DNA from: Pseudocolwellia sp. AS88
GTDB taxonomy: Bacteria; Pseudomonadota; Gammaproteobacteria; Enterobacterales; Alteromonadaceae
Assembly (NCBI RefSeq): GCF_030551755.1
Contig: NZ_JAUPEC010000010.1
Span: 1 to 64,000, forward strand
Direction: 5' to 3'
Length of the DNA stretch: 64,000 bases
Position numbers and translations under genes: made by a program. The notes below the pieces were generated by a model. It had not been told where the DNA came from. It made no database searches and saw only the letters and a program-made list of their open reading frames with translations. Positions 1 through 10,298 of the stretch are shown here, piece after piece. Numbering within the stretch: position 1 is the stretch's first letter; each line of letters opens with the position of its first letter.

Positions 1-51
1 CTAGCTATTGACGCGAAATTTGCCTTGAAGAAAGAAAAACTATCAAGCTAG
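1..51 (+). CDS. possible 3' end of an upstream gene (partial)
   Basis: The first 16 codons in frame 1 are open and end in TAG at 49-51, giving a lysine-rich tail. If it is real, it is the C-terminus of a plus-strand gene that converges on mutT. It is too short to identify, and a chance open frame is possible. Nothing else is evident up to the mutT stop at 156. Confidence 0.25.
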   Translation, partial: LAIDAKFALKKEKLSS

Positions 52-155
52 AGTATAAGTTAAATTTTATTAGTAATAATTTCAATGAATTAAAAACATC
101 TTAAACCGAGTTCAGGTTAACTAAAATCAAATAACCTTTATTTACAAAGAGTTTC

Positions 156-548
156 TTAACCCAGTTTTGACAAAGCATCTAAAATACCTTTATTCGCTGC
201 AGGTAAGTCTAAAGTTAAAAGTTCATCAAAAGTAAACCATCCTTCTTTTTGACCTTCTAAAGCTTTAGGCTCGCTTTTAAAGCCTTCAACTAGAAATACA
301 ACTAAAGATACTAGTTTGTCACCATAGTCATGATTTATAGTGATTAAAGAGCTGCTACCTACAACATCTAAGTTAACTTCTTCTTTTAACTCACGCTTAA
401 GGGCTTCTTCTGGTAATTCTTTTTTTTCGACTTTACCACCAGGGAATTCCCACTTACCACCTTGATGAACATGATCGGCACGTTGAGTCATAAAATATAA
501 ACCGCCACGCTTTATTACGCCTACCGCAACCTCTACAACTTTCTTCAT
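156..548 (-). CDS. mutT: 8-oxo-dGTP diphosphatase MutT (Nudix hydrolase)
   Basis: Cytosolic Nudix enzyme of 130 residues that removes oxidised dGTP (8-oxo-dGTP to 8-oxo-dGMP) and so prevents A:T to C:G transversions. The Nudix box is visible at residues 38-60, with metal ligands E53, E56 and E57. The usual glycine near the end of the box is replaced by N59. The N-terminal strand and the QRA motif at 22-24 match the MutT subfamily, and the length equals that of E. coli MutT. It follows secA on the same strand, as in many gammaproteobacteria, but a terminator at 589-610 separates the two, so it probably has its own promoter within 549-588. Function is from family similarity; a related Nudix specificity is possible. 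Confidence 0.88.
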   Translation of the reverse strand: MKKVVEVAVGVIKRGGLYFMTQRADHVHQGGKWEFPGGKVEKKELPEEALKRELKEEVNLDVVGSSSLITINHDYGDKLVSLVVFLVEGFKSEPKALEGQKEGWFTFDELLTLDLPAANKGILDALSKLG

Positions 549-588
549 AATTAAACTTCTTTAAATGTGTTAAAAAAATGTGATAAAA

Positions 589-610
589 AAGCCAGTCTAT
601 TGACTGGCTT
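589..610 (-). terminator. rho-independent terminator after secA
   Basis: A GC-containing stem (arms at about 591-597 and 602-608, extended by A-T pairs) with a 4-nt loop is followed on the minus strand by a run of six T. It lies between the secA stop (665) and the mutT start (548), so it should end the secA transcript. Confidence 0.85.
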
Positions 611-664
611 TGATTTTAGAACCTTATGGGTTCATTTGTCTAACAGTAAACTTTAGCCTTAAGC

Positions 665-3349
665 TTAAGTTAATTTACCATGACATTGTTTATACTTTTT
701 ACCTGAACCACAAGGACACGCTTCATTTCTACCAACACGTCTAGTTTCTTCTGGAGCAGCTAAAGCTTGTTCTGAAGTTTCATGGGTAAAGGCTTTAGGT
801 GTTTCTTCAGCTTTACGATGTTGCTCTTCAACGGCTTCAACATCTGACTCAGCTTGAATTTTAACTTTGCTTAAAATACCAATCACATCATATTTTAAGT
901 TATCTAAAAGTTCAGAGAATAACTCAAAAGATTCGCGTTTGTATTCTTGCTTAGGATTCTTCTGTGCGTAACCACGTAAGTGAATACCTTGGCGAAGATG
1001 ATCCATAGCTGCAAGATGTTCTTTCCAATGTGAATCTAAGCTTTGTAACATAACCGCTTTTTCAAATTGGCGAATCACATCACTGCCTACAGCTGCTTCT
1101 TTTTCAGCATAAACAGTGTTTGAAGCTTCTAAGATTTTCTCACGTAATGTTTCTTCGTGTAACTTATTATCTTCTTCTAACCACTTAGCGATAGGTAAAT
1201 CTAATGCGAGTTCACCTTTCAAGCGTTCTTCAAGGCCTTCAATATCCCACATTTCGTCTAAAGACTGTGGTGGGATATGTTGGTCGATTAAACCTGTAAC
1301 AACATCGGCACGAATAGCAGTAATAACATCAGCTATTTCTGGCTCGTCCATTAATTCATTACGTTGTTCGTAAATAACTTTACGTTGGTCGTTAGCAACA
1401 TCATCGAATTCTAATAATTGCTTACGCATATCGAAGTTTCTGCCTTCAACTTTACGTTGCGCATTTTCAATACTTTTAGTTACCCAAGGATGTTCGATAG
1501 CTTCGCCATGTTCCATACCTAGTTTGCGCATCATGTTACCAATACGTTCCGATGCGAAAATACGCATAAGAGCATCTTCCATTGATAAGTAAAAACGTGT
1601 TGAACCTGAGTCACCTTGACGACCTGAACGACCACGTAGTTGATTATCAATACGACGAGATTCGTGACGCTCTGTTGCGATAATATGCAAACCACCAATA
1701 GCTAACACTTTCTCATGTTGCTCTTGCCATTCAGCTTTAACTTTAGCAATTTCAGCTTCTGAAGGATTATTTAACTTAGCAATATTGGCACTTAAGTTAC
1801 CACCTAATACGATATCGGTACCACGACCCGCCATGTTCGTTGCAATAGTTACAGCGCCAATTTTACCTGCGTCAGCAACGATCTCAGCTTCTTGTTCATG
1901 GAATTTAGCGTTAAGTACTTTGTGCTTAATTTTTGCTTTTTTAAGGTAATTAGATAAAAACTCTGACGTTTCGATACTGATAGTACCAACAAGTACAGGT
2001 TGTCCGCGTTCTACACAATCTTTAATATCTTCTAGTATGGCTTCAAACTTCTCTTCTGCCGTTAAGTAGATTAAATCTGAACGGTCATCACGGATCATTG
2101 GTTGATTCGTTGGAATAACAACAGTTTCTAAACCGTAAATATGATTGAATTCGAAAGCTTCTGTATCAGCTGTACCTGTCATACCCGATAACTTTTCATA
2201 TAATCTAAAAAAGTTTTGGAAAGTAATAGAAGCTAATGTTTGGTTTTCATTTTGAATATCTACACCTTCTTTAGCTTCAACAGCTTGATGTAAACCTTCT
2301 GACCAACGACGCCCTTCCATTGTACGACCTGTATGTTCGTCAACAATGATAATTTCGCCATCTTTAACGATATAATCTACATCTTTTTGGAAAAGTTTAT
2401 GTGCACGAAGTGCTGCCATAACATGATGTAATAATGTGATGTTACTTGCAGAGAATAAAGAATCGCCTTCTTGGATAAGGTCTTTCTCTTGCATGATTTC
2501 TTCAATACGGATTTGTCCGCGCTCTGTTAGATAAATTTGTTTAGCTTTTTCATCAACAGTGAAGTCACCTGTACTTGCTTCGTTTTCTTTATCTTCTTCA
2601 GGTTGTTGCTCTAAATTAGGTACAACCGTATTAATTACTTTGTATAAGTCAGCATTGTCTTCAGCCTGACCAGAAATAATTAATGGAGTTCTTGCTTCAT
2701 CAATTAAGATCGAATCAACCTCATCGATAATAGCAAAGTGTAATGGTTTTTGAGCACGGTCTTCAGGTGAGAAAGCCATGTTATCTCTAAGATAATCGAA
2801 ACCAAACTCGTTGTTTGTGCCGTAAGTGATATCAGCTTGGTATGCCGCTTGTTTTTCGTTAGGCATTAACCCTGGGATATTACAGCCAACCGTCATTCCT
2901 AGAAATTCAAATAATGGACGACTCCAATCAGCATCACGACTTGCAAGATAATCATTCACCGTAATTACATGAACACCTTTACCTGTAAGGGCATTTAAGT
3001 AAGCGGGTAATGTTGCAGTTAACGTTTTACCTTCACCGGTTCTCATCTCAGCAATTTTGCCTTGATTCAGAACCATACCACCAATCATTTGCACGTCAAA
3101 ATGGCGCATACCAAACACACGTTTACTGGCTTCACGAACAACAGCAAATGCTTCTGGTAAAAGGCTATCTAAGGTATCTTCTTTGGTAAGACGTTCTTTA
3201 AACTCAGCTGTTTTATTTTTTAATTCTTCGTCGGTTAATGCTTCAATTGCGGGTTCTAATGCATTTATTTTAGCTACTTCTTTTTTCATTTGTTTTAATA
3301 ATCGATCGTTACGACTACCAAACAGCTTTGTTATTAACTTTACAAACAT
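665..3349 (-). CDS. secA: preprotein translocase ATPase SecA
   Basis: SecA is the motor ATPase of the Sec system and pushes unfolded preproteins through SecYEG. The longest open frame begins at a TTG at 3406, but I place the start at the ATG ending at 3349. From there the protein (894 residues) begins [16 protein letters not shown], the conserved SecA N-terminus, and its length matches E. coli SecA (901). Walker A (TGEGKT, about 104-109), the DEVD helicase box, the [10 protein letters not shown]-type motif and the C-terminal zinc-binding CxCxSGx6CH tail are all present. The gene upstream is an M23 peptidase rather than secM, and no SecM-type arrest peptide is seen, so the E. coli arrest mechanism is not evident here. 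A terminator follows. Confidence 0.97.
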   Translation of the reverse strand: MFVKLITKLFGSRNDRLLKQMKKEVAKINALEPAIEALTDEELKNKTAEFKERLTKEDTLDSLLPEAFAVVREASKRVFGMRHFDVQMIGGMVLNQGKIAEMRTGEGKTLTATLPAYLNALTGKGVHVITVNDYLASRDADWSRPLFEFLGMTVGCNIPGLMPNEKQAAYQADITYGTNNEFGFDYLRDNMAFSPEDRAQKPLHFAIIDEVDSILIDEARTPLIISGQAEDNADLYKVINTVVPNLEQQPEEDKENEASTGDFTVDEKAKQIYLTERGQIRIEEIMQEKDLIQEGDSLFSASNITLLHHVMAALRAHKLFQKDVDYIVKDGEIIIVDEHTGRTMEGRRWSEGLHQAVEAKEGVDIQNENQTLASITFQNFFRLYEKLSGMTGTADTEAFEFNHIYGLETVVIPTNQPMIRDDRSDLIYLTAEEKFEAILEDIKDCVERGQPVLVGTISIETSEFLSNYLKKAKIKHKVLNAKFHEQEAEIVADAGKIGAVTIATNMAGRGTDIVLGGNLSANIAKLNNPSEAEIAKVKAEWQEQHEKVLAIGGLHIIATERHESRRIDNQLRGRSGRQGDSGSTRFYLSMEDALMRIFASERIGNMMRKLGMEHGEAIEHPWVTKSIENAQRKVEGRNFDMRKQLLEFDDVANDQRKVIYEQRNELMDEPEIADVITAIRADVVTGLIDQHIPPQSLDEMWDIEGLEERLKGELALDLPIAKWLEEDNKLHEETLREKILEASNTVYAEKEAAVGSDVIRQFEKAVMLQSLDSHWKEHLAAMDHLRQGIHLRGYAQKNPKQEYKRESFELFSELLDNLKYDVIGILSKVKIQAESDVEAVEEQHRKAEETPKAFTHETSEQALAAPEETRRVGRNEACPCGSGKKYKQCHGKLT

Positions 3350-3446
3350 CTTGTTAAACCATTTCTGGAAGAAACTCTTCCGCCTTAAATTAATATCACT
3401 AACCAAAGTTAGTCATATACACGATAATATGTAGAACTTATTAGTT

Positions 3447-4349
3447 TTACTTAGCTTTTCTGTAAATATACTTGATTGGATTTATTTGCTTGTTATCACG
3501 TAAAATTTCGTAATGAACATGTGGTCCTGTTGAACGACCTGTACTTCCCATTCGAGCAATTATTTGACCTTTAGTTACTACGTCGCCTGCTGACACCAAA
3601 ATCACTTTGTTATGACCATAACGTGTTTTCATACCATCGCCATGATCTAACTCGATCAAATTACCATATCCGCTGCGCTCTCCAGCCCAACTTACTACAC
3701 CTGAGGCTGTAGCAATAATTCCAGTGTCTTCTTTGCCTGCAAAGTCTACACCTTTATGCATAGCAGGTCGCCCATTAAATGGATCTTTTCTTGTTCCAAA
3801 ATAAGACGATAACCAACCTTTAGTAATTGGCCTACCAGATAAATAACTGTTAACTTCGATATGGTGACCCAATAGCAAAGATTCAAGCATATTGAGTTGT
3901 TTTTCTTCATAAATAATTTGATTTTCTAATGACGAGGCATCTTTTGATAGCTCTTTCATGCTTTTAGCTGGCACATCTTCTTGGTCGAGTGAAGGTCCAC
4001 CACTTGCTGGTAATTCTTTAAAATTGAATTCATTTTCAGGGATATTTGATGCTTCAGCGAGTCTTTCACCTAAGGCATTAATTCTTAATATTTGGCTTTG
4101 TAATTCAGCCATTTTCATGGTTAAAGCGGTTAACTGCTGAGGGTTAGTGTTTTCACTATTGAAATGCGGTTGTAATTCGCTTGCCATAGAATATAAAGGT
4201 TTATCAGGAACTGCATTACCAGACAGTAACAAATGAATCATGCCACCAGATATTAAGAAAAAAACCACAAGTAAAGATATCCAATGGGGCTTTTTTAGCT
4301 TCATTAGAAAACTTACATTTTTTCCGCGGTATAGTAGTGTTAAACTCAT
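3447..4349 (-). CDS. M23 family metallopeptidase, inner-membrane anchored, periplasmic
   Basis: Protein of 300 residues with one N-terminal membrane segment (about 22-42), then a coiled-coil-like region (about 80-165) and a C-terminal LytM/peptidase M23 domain. The zinc motifs HxxxD (HKGVDF) and HxH (HVH) are intact, so it is probably an active peptidoglycan endopeptidase rather than an EnvC/NlpD-type activator. It sits between the dcw cluster and secA, where enterobacteria carry secM, and starts divergently from dciA with only 36 bp between the two starts. A later start at Met16 is possible. Substrate and partner are not evident from sequence. Confidence 0.85.
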   Translation of the reverse strand: MSLTLLYRGKNVSFLMKLKKPHWISLLVVFFLISGGMIHLLLSGNAVPDKPLYSMASELQPHFNSENTNPQQLTALTMKMAELQSQILRINALGERLAEASNIPENEFNFKELPASGGPSLDQEDVPAKSMKELSKDASSLENQIIYEEKQLNMLESLLLGHHIEVNSYLSGRPITKGWLSSYFGTRKDPFNGRPAMHKGVDFAGKEDTGIIATASGVVSWAGERSGYGNLIELDHGDGMKTRYGHNKVILVSAGDVVTKGQIIARMGSTGRSTGPHVHYEILRDNKQINPIKYIYRKAK

Positions 4350-4385
4350 TGGTATTGGTGTTATCTCTGTTCTAGGTTTTTTATT

Positions 4386-4859
4386 ATGGCTCGAAAATCA
4401 AAAAGTCCTTCAGACATGTCATTATTGATAAATTCAAACAAAGGCACTCTGGCATACATAACTGAAAAAACCAACTCTTTAAACATTTTAAATGACATTG
4501 TACGACAAACCTGCCCTGATCTGCCACAAGAGGTATGGCATATTGCTAACTTTAATAATAAAAGTGTTGTGATTGAAGTAAATTCTTCCGTTTGGAGTCA
4601 AAGACTTCAATTTGAACGCATGAAGATAAATCAACAATTGATTGAAGCTACTCAAGGTAAATATTCACAAATCGAAATTAAAGTATCTCCTTATCGAAAT
4701 AAAGCACGAGTAATGCCTGCTCAAGCTAATGTATTTTCTGCGCCACCGACTTCTAATATATCAGTAAAAACAGCTGATGAATTAAGGAGTATTGCTCAAA
4801 AGGCTCCTAAAGGCTTAAAAGAAAAATTAGAGAAATTAGCTCAACATGCTAATAAATAA
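4386..4859 (+). CDS. dciA: DciA-like DUF721 protein (DnaB helicase loader candidate)
   Basis: Protein of 157 residues with the DUF721 fold: a predicted N-terminal helix and beta region (about 25-100), then a basic, alanine/proline-rich tail. In bacteria lacking DnaC, DUF721 proteins (DciA) assist loading of the DnaB replicative helicase, and gammaproteobacterial dciA is found in this same place between lpxC and secA. It is transcribed against its neighbours from a short divergent region shared with the M23 peptidase gene. The family assignment is by recognition; the loader role is from family knowledge. The ribosome-binding site before the ATG is weak, and Met11 is an alternative start. Confidence 0.75.
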   Translation: MARKSKSPSDMSLLINSNKGTLAYITEKTNSLNILNDIVRQTCPDLPQEVWHIANFNNKSVVIEVNSSVWSQRLQFERMKINQQLIEATQGKYSQIEIKVSPYRNKARVMPAQANVFSAPPTSNISVKTADELRSIAQKAPKGLKEKLEKLAQHANK

Positions 4860-4973
4860 AAACTTTTCAGTTATTCGTCTATCTTACCTAAGCTCAGTTG
4901 AAGATATATTAAATTATTCAGATTATTGTTAATCTAAACTCGGGCTATCTATTTAATACAAAGTTAGAAACAA

Positions 4974-4997
4974 AAAACCAGCTATAAGCTGGTTTTA
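4974..4997. terminator. bidirectional terminator between dciA and lpxC
   Basis: Hairpin with arms ACCAGCT (4977-4983) and AGCTGGT (4987-4993), flanked by A runs on the left and T runs on the right. It can therefore stop both dciA (plus) and lpxC (minus), whose stops face each other. Confidence 0.8.
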
Positions 4998-5010
4998 TAG
5001 ATAAATACTT

Positions 5011-5928
5011 TTAAAAAGTAGAAGTATTTAACTCTTGATATTCGATCGGTGCTTTTTCATCGTCTTTAAAAGTAACCCATTCCCAAGATTCTTTTTGTTT
5101 AAAAACTTCTCTTAGCAACATGTTATTTAACGCATGACCCGATTTGTATGCATTCAGTTCACCTAAGATACTCGTTCCGCCCATGTATAAATCACCAATG
5201 GCATCGAGTATTTTATGTTTTACAAATTCATCATCATAACGAAGATCGTCTTTGTTCAACATACGAAATTCATCAAGTACTACTGCATTCTCTAAACTAC
5301 CGCCAAGGGCAAGATCGTGAGAACGTAAGAAATCTATATCTTGCATAAAACCAAAGGTTCGTGCTCGACTAATTTCTTTGATAAACGTACAACTTGATAA
5401 TTCCATGCTGATTGTTTGACATGTATTAGCAATAACTGGGTGATCAAAATCTATCGAGAAATTCACTCGAAAACCTTCATAAGGTTTTAATTCTGCCCAT
5501 TTATCGCCTTCTTCAACACGAATTGTTTTAGTAATTCGAATAAAGCGTTTAGCTACTTTTGAAGTTTCAATCCCTACTGACTGGATCAAGTATACGAATG
5601 GAAGCGCACTTCCATCCATAATTGGTACTTCAGCAGAATCGACATCAATAATCAGATTATCGATACCAAGTGAAGCAATGGCAGCAAGAATATGTTCGAC
5701 GGTGGAAATCTTCACATTATCTTCATTAACTAAACACGTACATAAAGTTGTTTCGCCCACAGCTTCAGGCGAGGCTTTAATGTCTACGATAGGGTCTAAA
5801 TCTACACGACGGAATATAATTCCTGTATTAGCAGGTGCAGGACGGAGAGTTAACCGCACCTTTTCGCCTTTGTGTAACCCTACACCGACAGCTGAAACAC
5901 TGTCTTTAAGAGTACGTTGTTTAATCAT
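5011..5928 (-). CDS. lpxC: UDP-3-O-acyl-GlcNAc deacetylase LpxC
   Basis: Zinc enzyme of 305 residues that performs the committed step of lipid A synthesis, removing the N-acetyl group from UDP-3-O-acyl-GlcNAc in the cytosol. The catalytic VEH motif (E78, H79) is visible at the positions used in E. coli, as are the HKILDAIGD zinc motif and the late SGHALN histidine. Full length, with no truncation. It is the last gene of the dcw run, 135 bp after ftsZ, and ends at a bidirectional terminator. A small 8-bp inverted repeat (6006-6027) lies between ftsZ and lpxC. E. coli LpxC is degraded by FtsH; whether that holds here cannot be read from the tail. Confidence 0.97.
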   Translation of the reverse strand: MIKQRTLKDSVSAVGVGLHKGEKVRLTLRPAPANTGIIFRRVDLDPIVDIKASPEAVGETTLCTCLVNEDNVKISTVEHILAAIASLGIDNLIIDVDSAEVPIMDGSALPFVYLIQSVGIETSKVAKRFIRITKTIRVEEGDKWAELKPYEGFRVNFSIDFDHPVIANTCQTISMELSSCTFIKEISRARTFGFMQDIDFLRSHDLALGGSLENAVVLDEFRMLNKDDLRYDDEFVKHKILDAIGDLYMGGTSILGELNAYKSGHALNNMLLREVFKQKESWEWVTFKDDEKAPIEYQELNTSTF

Positions 5929-6005
5929 AAATAGCCTTTAACCATTTGCTTGTTAATTTTGAATATAAAAATCATAACGTATCGCTAATTTTAGCGGCCG
6001 CGTAG

Positions 6006-6027
6006 TATATCAAACTCACTTGATATA
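6006..6027. repeat. short inverted repeat between ftsZ and lpxC
   Basis: Arms TATATCAA and TTGATATA with a 6-nt loop, just after the ftsZ stop on the minus strand. There is no T run, so it is a poor terminator; it could be an mRNA processing or protein site. Only the symmetry is seen. Confidence 0.3.
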
Positions 6028-6063
6028 ATCAAAATCTGCTGTTTTAGTAGCTAAGTTAGCTAT

Positions 6064-7227
6064 TTAGTCTGCTTGTTTACGTAAGAAAGCAGGAATATCT
6101 AAATAGTTATCTAAGTCAGTAGCAGCAACCTTTTGTACTTGTGCATTGCTTTCTGGCATTGCAACACTCGCTGAGTTTAAATCAATTTGTGGGCTTGGAA
6201 CATAATCGCCACCAACAACTTGCTGTTCAACCTGTGGAGCTGGGTTAACTAGTGTTATATCTGGCTTACGCTCTGCGCCAATACCTGTAGCAACTACAGT
6301 TACACGAAGTTCGTCTGTCATTTCAGGGTCAATAACCGCACCAACAACAACAGTTGCATTTTCAGAAGCAAATGCTTTAACTGCGTTACCTACTGTTTCG
6401 AATTCATCAATGCTGATATCCATACCTGCGGTAATATTAACTAAAATACCACGAGCGCCAGCTAAATCTACATCTTCTAAAAGTGGGCTTGAAATAGCAG
6501 CTTCTGCAGCTTCTTCAGCACGATCTTCACCTGATGCAGTACCAGACCCCATCATTGCTGTTCCCATTTCAGACATTACGGTTCTAACATCGGCGAAATC
6601 AACGTTTATGAGTCCTGGACGCGTAATAAGTTCCGCAATACCTTGAACTGCACCAAGTAAAACATTGTTTGCTGCTTTAAATGCGTCAAGTAAACTTGTA
6701 CCTGGGCCTAATACTTTTAATAGTTTTTCATTTGGAATAGTAATCAATGAATCAACATTTTTAGTTAAAAATTCGATACCTTGATCTGCGTAATTCATAC
6801 GCTTTTTACCTTCAAACGGGAAAGGTTTAGTGACTACAGCAACCGTTAGGATTCCCATTTCTTTAGCAATTTCTGCTACAACAGGAGCCGCACCAGTACC
6901 TGTACCACCGCCCATACCAGCAGCGATAAAGATCATGTCAGCACCTTTTAAGGTTTCTTTGATAGTTTCTCTATCTTCTTCAGCACTTCTACGACCTATT
7001 TCAGGGTTCGCGCCAGCACCTAAGCCTTTAGTAACATCGCCACCTAACTGTAAAGTTACGTTAGCTGATGAATTACGAAGTGCTTGTGAATCTGTATTTG
7101 CTGTTATAAATTCAACACCTTCAATAGTTTGGCATACCATGTGTTCAACAGCATTACCGCCACCACCACCAACACCGATTACTTTTATAACCGCTTCTGA
7201 ATTGTGATCTTCCATTAATTCAAACAT
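6064..7227 (-). CDS. ftsZ: cell division protein FtsZ
   Basis: Tubulin-like GTPase of 387 residues that assembles the Z ring at midcell. The GTP-binding signature GGGTGTG is at 106-112, and the T7-loop region with its catalytic aspartate (NVDFADVR) is present. After a short glutamine/proline linker, the C-terminus carries the conserved peptide DIPAFLRKQ that binds FtsA and ZipA. It lies 133 bp downstream of ftsA, a gap large enough for a private promoter, as ftsZ often has. No anomalies. Confidence 0.98.
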   Translation of the reverse strand: MFELMEDHNSEAVIKVIGVGGGGGNAVEHMVCQTIEGVEFITANTDSQALRNSSANVTLQLGGDVTKGLGAGANPEIGRRSAEEDRETIKETLKGADMIFIAAGMGGGTGTGAAPVVAEIAKEMGILTVAVVTKPFPFEGKKRMNYADQGIEFLTKNVDSLITIPNEKLLKVLGPGTSLLDAFKAANNVLLGAVQGIAELITRPGLINVDFADVRTVMSEMGTAMMGSGTASGEDRAEEAAEAAISSPLLEDVDLAGARGILVNITAGMDISIDEFETVGNAVKAFASENATVVVGAVIDPEMTDELRVTVVATGIGAERKPDITLVNPAPQVEQQVVGGDYVPSPQIDLNSASVAMPESNAQVQKVAATDLDNYLDIPAFLRKQAD

Positions 7228-7360
7228 TTTTTATTCTCCGATTTATATAATGTTTTGTTCCACCAAAACGATATTTTATTTAGATTTATTAAATACATAA
7301 AGCTAAATCTTGTTTTATTACTACTTTCTTACACTTTTGTTACGTTTTACAAAATTCTTT

Positions 7361-8605
7361 CTAAAACTCACCCTTAAACCAAGCGACAAGACGAGCACCT
7401 AATGTCCCTAAAGATCTCACGCCATCACTTGTTTTAATTTCACTACTTTGTTGTTCATTTGCTTTCATGCCGTAATGTAATAAACCGACAACCGTTGCAT
7501 AAGTTGGGTCATTAACATATTCATGTAAGCCAGATACATCTTGAGGTGTAGCCACTCTTACTGGCATTTGAAACACTTCTTCTGCAAACTCAACAACACC
7601 TTCCATTTTGGAAGTTCCACCCGTTAGTACATAACCAGCGGCAATTTGATCTTCTAAACCAGCTTCTCGAACTTCTTCTTGGATAAGTTCAAATAGCTCT
7701 TGATACCTAGGTTCTACAACTTCTGCCAATGTGTGTCTTGACATAGAGCGTGCCGCTCTGCCGCCTACACTTGGTACTTCAATGTTCTCTTCCATGCTAA
7801 CCATTTGTCTTAATGCGCAAGCGTATTGCACTTTAATATCTTCAGCATGGCTTAGCGGGGTTCTAAATATTTTCGCAATATCGCTAGTCACTTGGTTACC
7901 CGCTACTGGTATCACCGCGGTATGGCGTAGAGCACCACCAGTAAAGATTGCAATATCAATGGTACCTGCACCTAAATCAACTACACATATACCTAATTCT
8001 TTTTCATCTTCGGTAAGTACTGAGTAGCTTGATGCTAATGCAGAGAAAATAAGTTGATCGGCTTTTAAATCGCAACGTTCAACACATTTCACTATGTTTT
8101 TAGCCATATCGTTAGCACAAGTTACAATATGAACTTTTGCTTCCATTCTTACACCTGACATACCAATTGGGCTTTTAATGCCGTCTTGGCAATCAATACT
8201 GTATTCTTGTGGCAATACATGAAGCATTCTTCGTTCTGCTGAAATAGGTACAGAACGTGCTGTATGAATTACATTGTCTACATCTTCTTGGATAACTTCA
8301 TTATCTGTAATTGGTACCATGCCTTGTTCATTCTGACAGCTGATGTGCTTACCTGAAATACCTAAGTAAACAGAGGTAATATTACAATCAGCCATTAATT
8401 CAGCTTCATTAACCGCACGCTGAATAGATTGAATTACAAGGTTTAAATCGTTAACGCCACCTTTATCCATGCCACGAGCTGGTTGGTTACCCACTCCAAT
8501 AATGCTTAACTTTTTGTCAGGTGTTATTTCACCTACAGCCACAGATATTTTTGAAGTACCTATGTCTAGTCCTACTACCAAATTTCGATCAATTATTTTT
8601 GACAT
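7361..8605 (-). CDS. ftsA: cell division protein FtsA
   Basis: Actin-like ATPase of 414 residues that tethers FtsZ to the membrane and recruits later divisome proteins. The N-terminal phosphate-1 motif (GLDIGTSK, about 13-20), the phosphate-2 region (VVDLGAGT) and the adenosine motif (VLTGGTS) are visible. The C-terminus ends in an amphipathic RLVAWFKGEF helix, the membrane-targeting sequence. It follows ftsQ by 6 bp, so the two are translated together. Confidence 0.97.
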   Translation of the reverse strand: MSKIIDRNLVVGLDIGTSKISVAVGEITPDKKLSIIGVGNQPARGMDKGGVNDLNLVIQSIQRAVNEAELMADCNITSVYLGISGKHISCQNEQGMVPITDNEVIQEDVDNVIHTARSVPISAERRMLHVLPQEYSIDCQDGIKSPIGMSGVRMEAKVHIVTCANDMAKNIVKCVERCDLKADQLIFSALASSYSVLTEDEKELGICVVDLGAGTIDIAIFTGGALRHTAVIPVAGNQVTSDIAKIFRTPLSHAEDIKVQYACALRQMVSMEENIEVPSVGGRAARSMSRHTLAEVVEPRYQELFELIQEEVREAGLEDQIAAGYVLTGGTSKMEGVVEFAEEVFQMPVRVATPQDVSGLHEYVNDPTYATVVGLLHYGMKANEQQSSEIKTSDGVRSLGTLGARLVAWFKGEF

Positions 8606-8611
8606 TTAAAG

Positions 8612-9361
8612 TTAAACTCTTTCATTCGTATCAATGGATTTAAACCCAACTGCAAAGCCGGTGTCGTATCTAAGATCTACATAATTAATTTGTACATCTT
8701 CTTTCAATTCTATATGTGGGTAAGCATCCATAAAACGTTGTATGCGCTCTACCCTATTTTCTCTTCCTAAATTCAACATCACGCCATTTTTAAGTGTTAA
8801 CTGCCATGCATATCGCTCAGTTAATACAAGCTCTGAAATGTTGAAGCCACCAAAACTAAGTAACTCATTTAAGTTATTATAGTTTTCGAGTGCAATGTCT
8901 TCAGTGCCTTCAGGTCCAAAAAACTCAGGCAAACCTGTTGTTAAATTAGTTGAACCTGTTTGAAAAACTTCGCCATATACGTTGATATAAGAATCTCCAT
9001 TCCACTGGGCAATTGGAGATTGATCGACAACATATATTTTTAATTCATTCGGCCATTGTTTTCTTACTGATACTGAATAAACCCAAGGTAATGTTTGCAC
9101 CATTTTTTGTACCTTGTTCACATCAACTTTAAAAAAGTTACCAAAGTTAATGTGTTCTATGGCTGCTTCAATATCATTCTTACTGGTGTAAGCCATTTCA
9201 CCACTTATAACTAAAGATGTTACTGGCGCTGATTCATCTTCAGATAGCTTGTCATTTAAAAACATGCCAAATGCGATAATTGAGCCTAAAACTATGGCAA
9301 AAAATACAACACCAGCCCAAAAGCCTAAGTTTATTTTTTGTTTAGTTTCTGTAGTTGCCAT
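8612..9361 (-). CDS. ftsQ: cell division protein FtsQ
   Basis: Bitopic inner-membrane protein of 249 residues with a short cytoplasmic N-terminus, one membrane segment (about 15-35), a POTRA domain (about 42-115) and the FtsQ/DivIB domain. It links early and late divisome proteins and binds FtsB and FtsL in the periplasm. It lies between ddlB (10 bp) and ftsA (6 bp), the standard arrangement. The protein is somewhat divergent, as is usual for FtsQ; the assignment rests on both topology and position. Confidence 0.93.
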   Translation of the reverse strand: MATTETKQKINLGFWAGVVFFAIVLGSIIAFGMFLNDKLSEDESAPVTSLVISGEMAYTSKNDIEAAIEHINFGNFFKVDVNKVQKMVQTLPWVYSVSVRKQWPNELKIYVVDQSPIAQWNGDSYINVYGEVFQTGSTNLTTGLPEFFGPEGTEDIALENYNNLNELLSFGGFNISELVLTERYAWQLTLKNGVMLNLGRENRVERIQRFMDAYPHIELKEDVQINYVDLRYDTGFAVGFKSIDTNERV

Positions 9362-9371
9362 CTATTTAGCC

Positions 9372-10298
9372 CTACAGACTTATTTCTAACACTTTAGAAA
9401 CTAGCTCATCGAAAGCTAAACCGTATTCTTTTGCAGCCTTTGGCACTAACGATGTTTCTGTCATTCCCGGTACTGTATTTACTTCTAATACTTGCCAGCC
9501 ATTAACTTCGCTGCGCATTACATCTACACGTCCCCAACCTTTCGCCCCAGTTGCTTTAAAAGCACTTAAAGCTATTGCTTGCAGTTGTTGCTCATCTTCA
9601 GCAGGTAAACCACATGGGCAATGGTATTGCGTTGTTGTTGATTGATATTTCGCTTGGTAATCATAAAATTCATTTGGCGTTTCCATGTGTATAGCGGGAA
9701 GCGCTTCGTTACCTAAAATAGCTACTGTATATTCTGGACCTGTGATCCAAGCTTCTACCAATACATCTTCGTCGTATTCAAAAGCACTCGTTAATGCGTC
9801 ATGTAATTGTTCAGCATTGGTCGCCATTGCCATCCCTATGCTAGAACCTTCGTTAGCAGGTTTAACCATCACTTTATGACCAAGCTCACTCATCATTTTT
9901 GTAGCATCTGCTGCTTCATAAGTACTTTTAACGGCTATACAAAATGGAGCTGTTGGAATATTTACCGCCTGAAATACTTGCTTGCTTCTAATTTTATCCA
10001 TTGAAAGCGCTGAGCCTAAAACATCCGAGCCGGTGTAAGGAATATTCATATATTCCAAAGCGCCTTGTAGGCAACCGTCTTCGCCGCCACGGCCATGTAA
10101 TGCGATAAATACTCTGTCGATATTCTTACTGGTAAGCTCGCTTAAACAAAAACCTTTAGTATCGATTAGTTCGGCGTTGAAACCAGAAGATACAAGCGCA
10201 TTAAAAATCGCATTACCTGATCGCAAAGACACTTCTCTTTCTGCTGAGTTTCCACCGTATAACACAGCAATTTTTTGTTCTTTTAATACTTTACTCAT
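9372..10298 (-). CDS. ddlB: D-alanine--D-alanine ligase
   Basis: ATP-grasp enzyme of 308 residues that joins two D-alanines for the pentapeptide of lipid II. The N-terminal [14 protein letters not shown] motif, the EGSSIGM loop and the C-terminal metal-binding region (EVNTVPGMT) are intact. It overlaps the murC stop by 4 bp, giving translational coupling. The name ddlB is chosen because it lies within the dcw cluster. Confidence 0.96.
   Translation of the reverse strand: MSKVLKEQKIAVLYGGNSAEREVSLRSGNAIFNALVSSGFNAELIDTKGFCLSELTSKNIDRVFIALHGRGGEDGCLQGALEYMNIPYTGSDVLGSALSMDKIRSKQVFQAVNIPTAPFCIAVKSTYEAADATKMMSELGHKVMVKPANEGSSIGMAMATNAEQLHDALTSAFEYDEDVLVEAWITGPEYTVAILGNEALPAIHMETPNEFYDYQAKYQSTTTQYHCPCGLPAEDEQQLQAIALSAFKATGAKGWGRVDVMRSEVNGWQVLEVNTVPGMTETSLVPKAAKEYGLAFDELVSKVLEISL

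Noticed and set aside
3350-3446. SecM-type arrest peptide upstream of secA
   Set aside because: The gene upstream is an intact M23 peptidase and no arrest-like motif is encoded near its end.
6830-7207. Proline/alanine-rich 125-codon frame opposite ftsZ
   Set aside because: Antisense shadow of a highly conserved gene; no ribosome-binding site or independent support. The same applies to the other frames opposite the dcw, cys and ribH genes.
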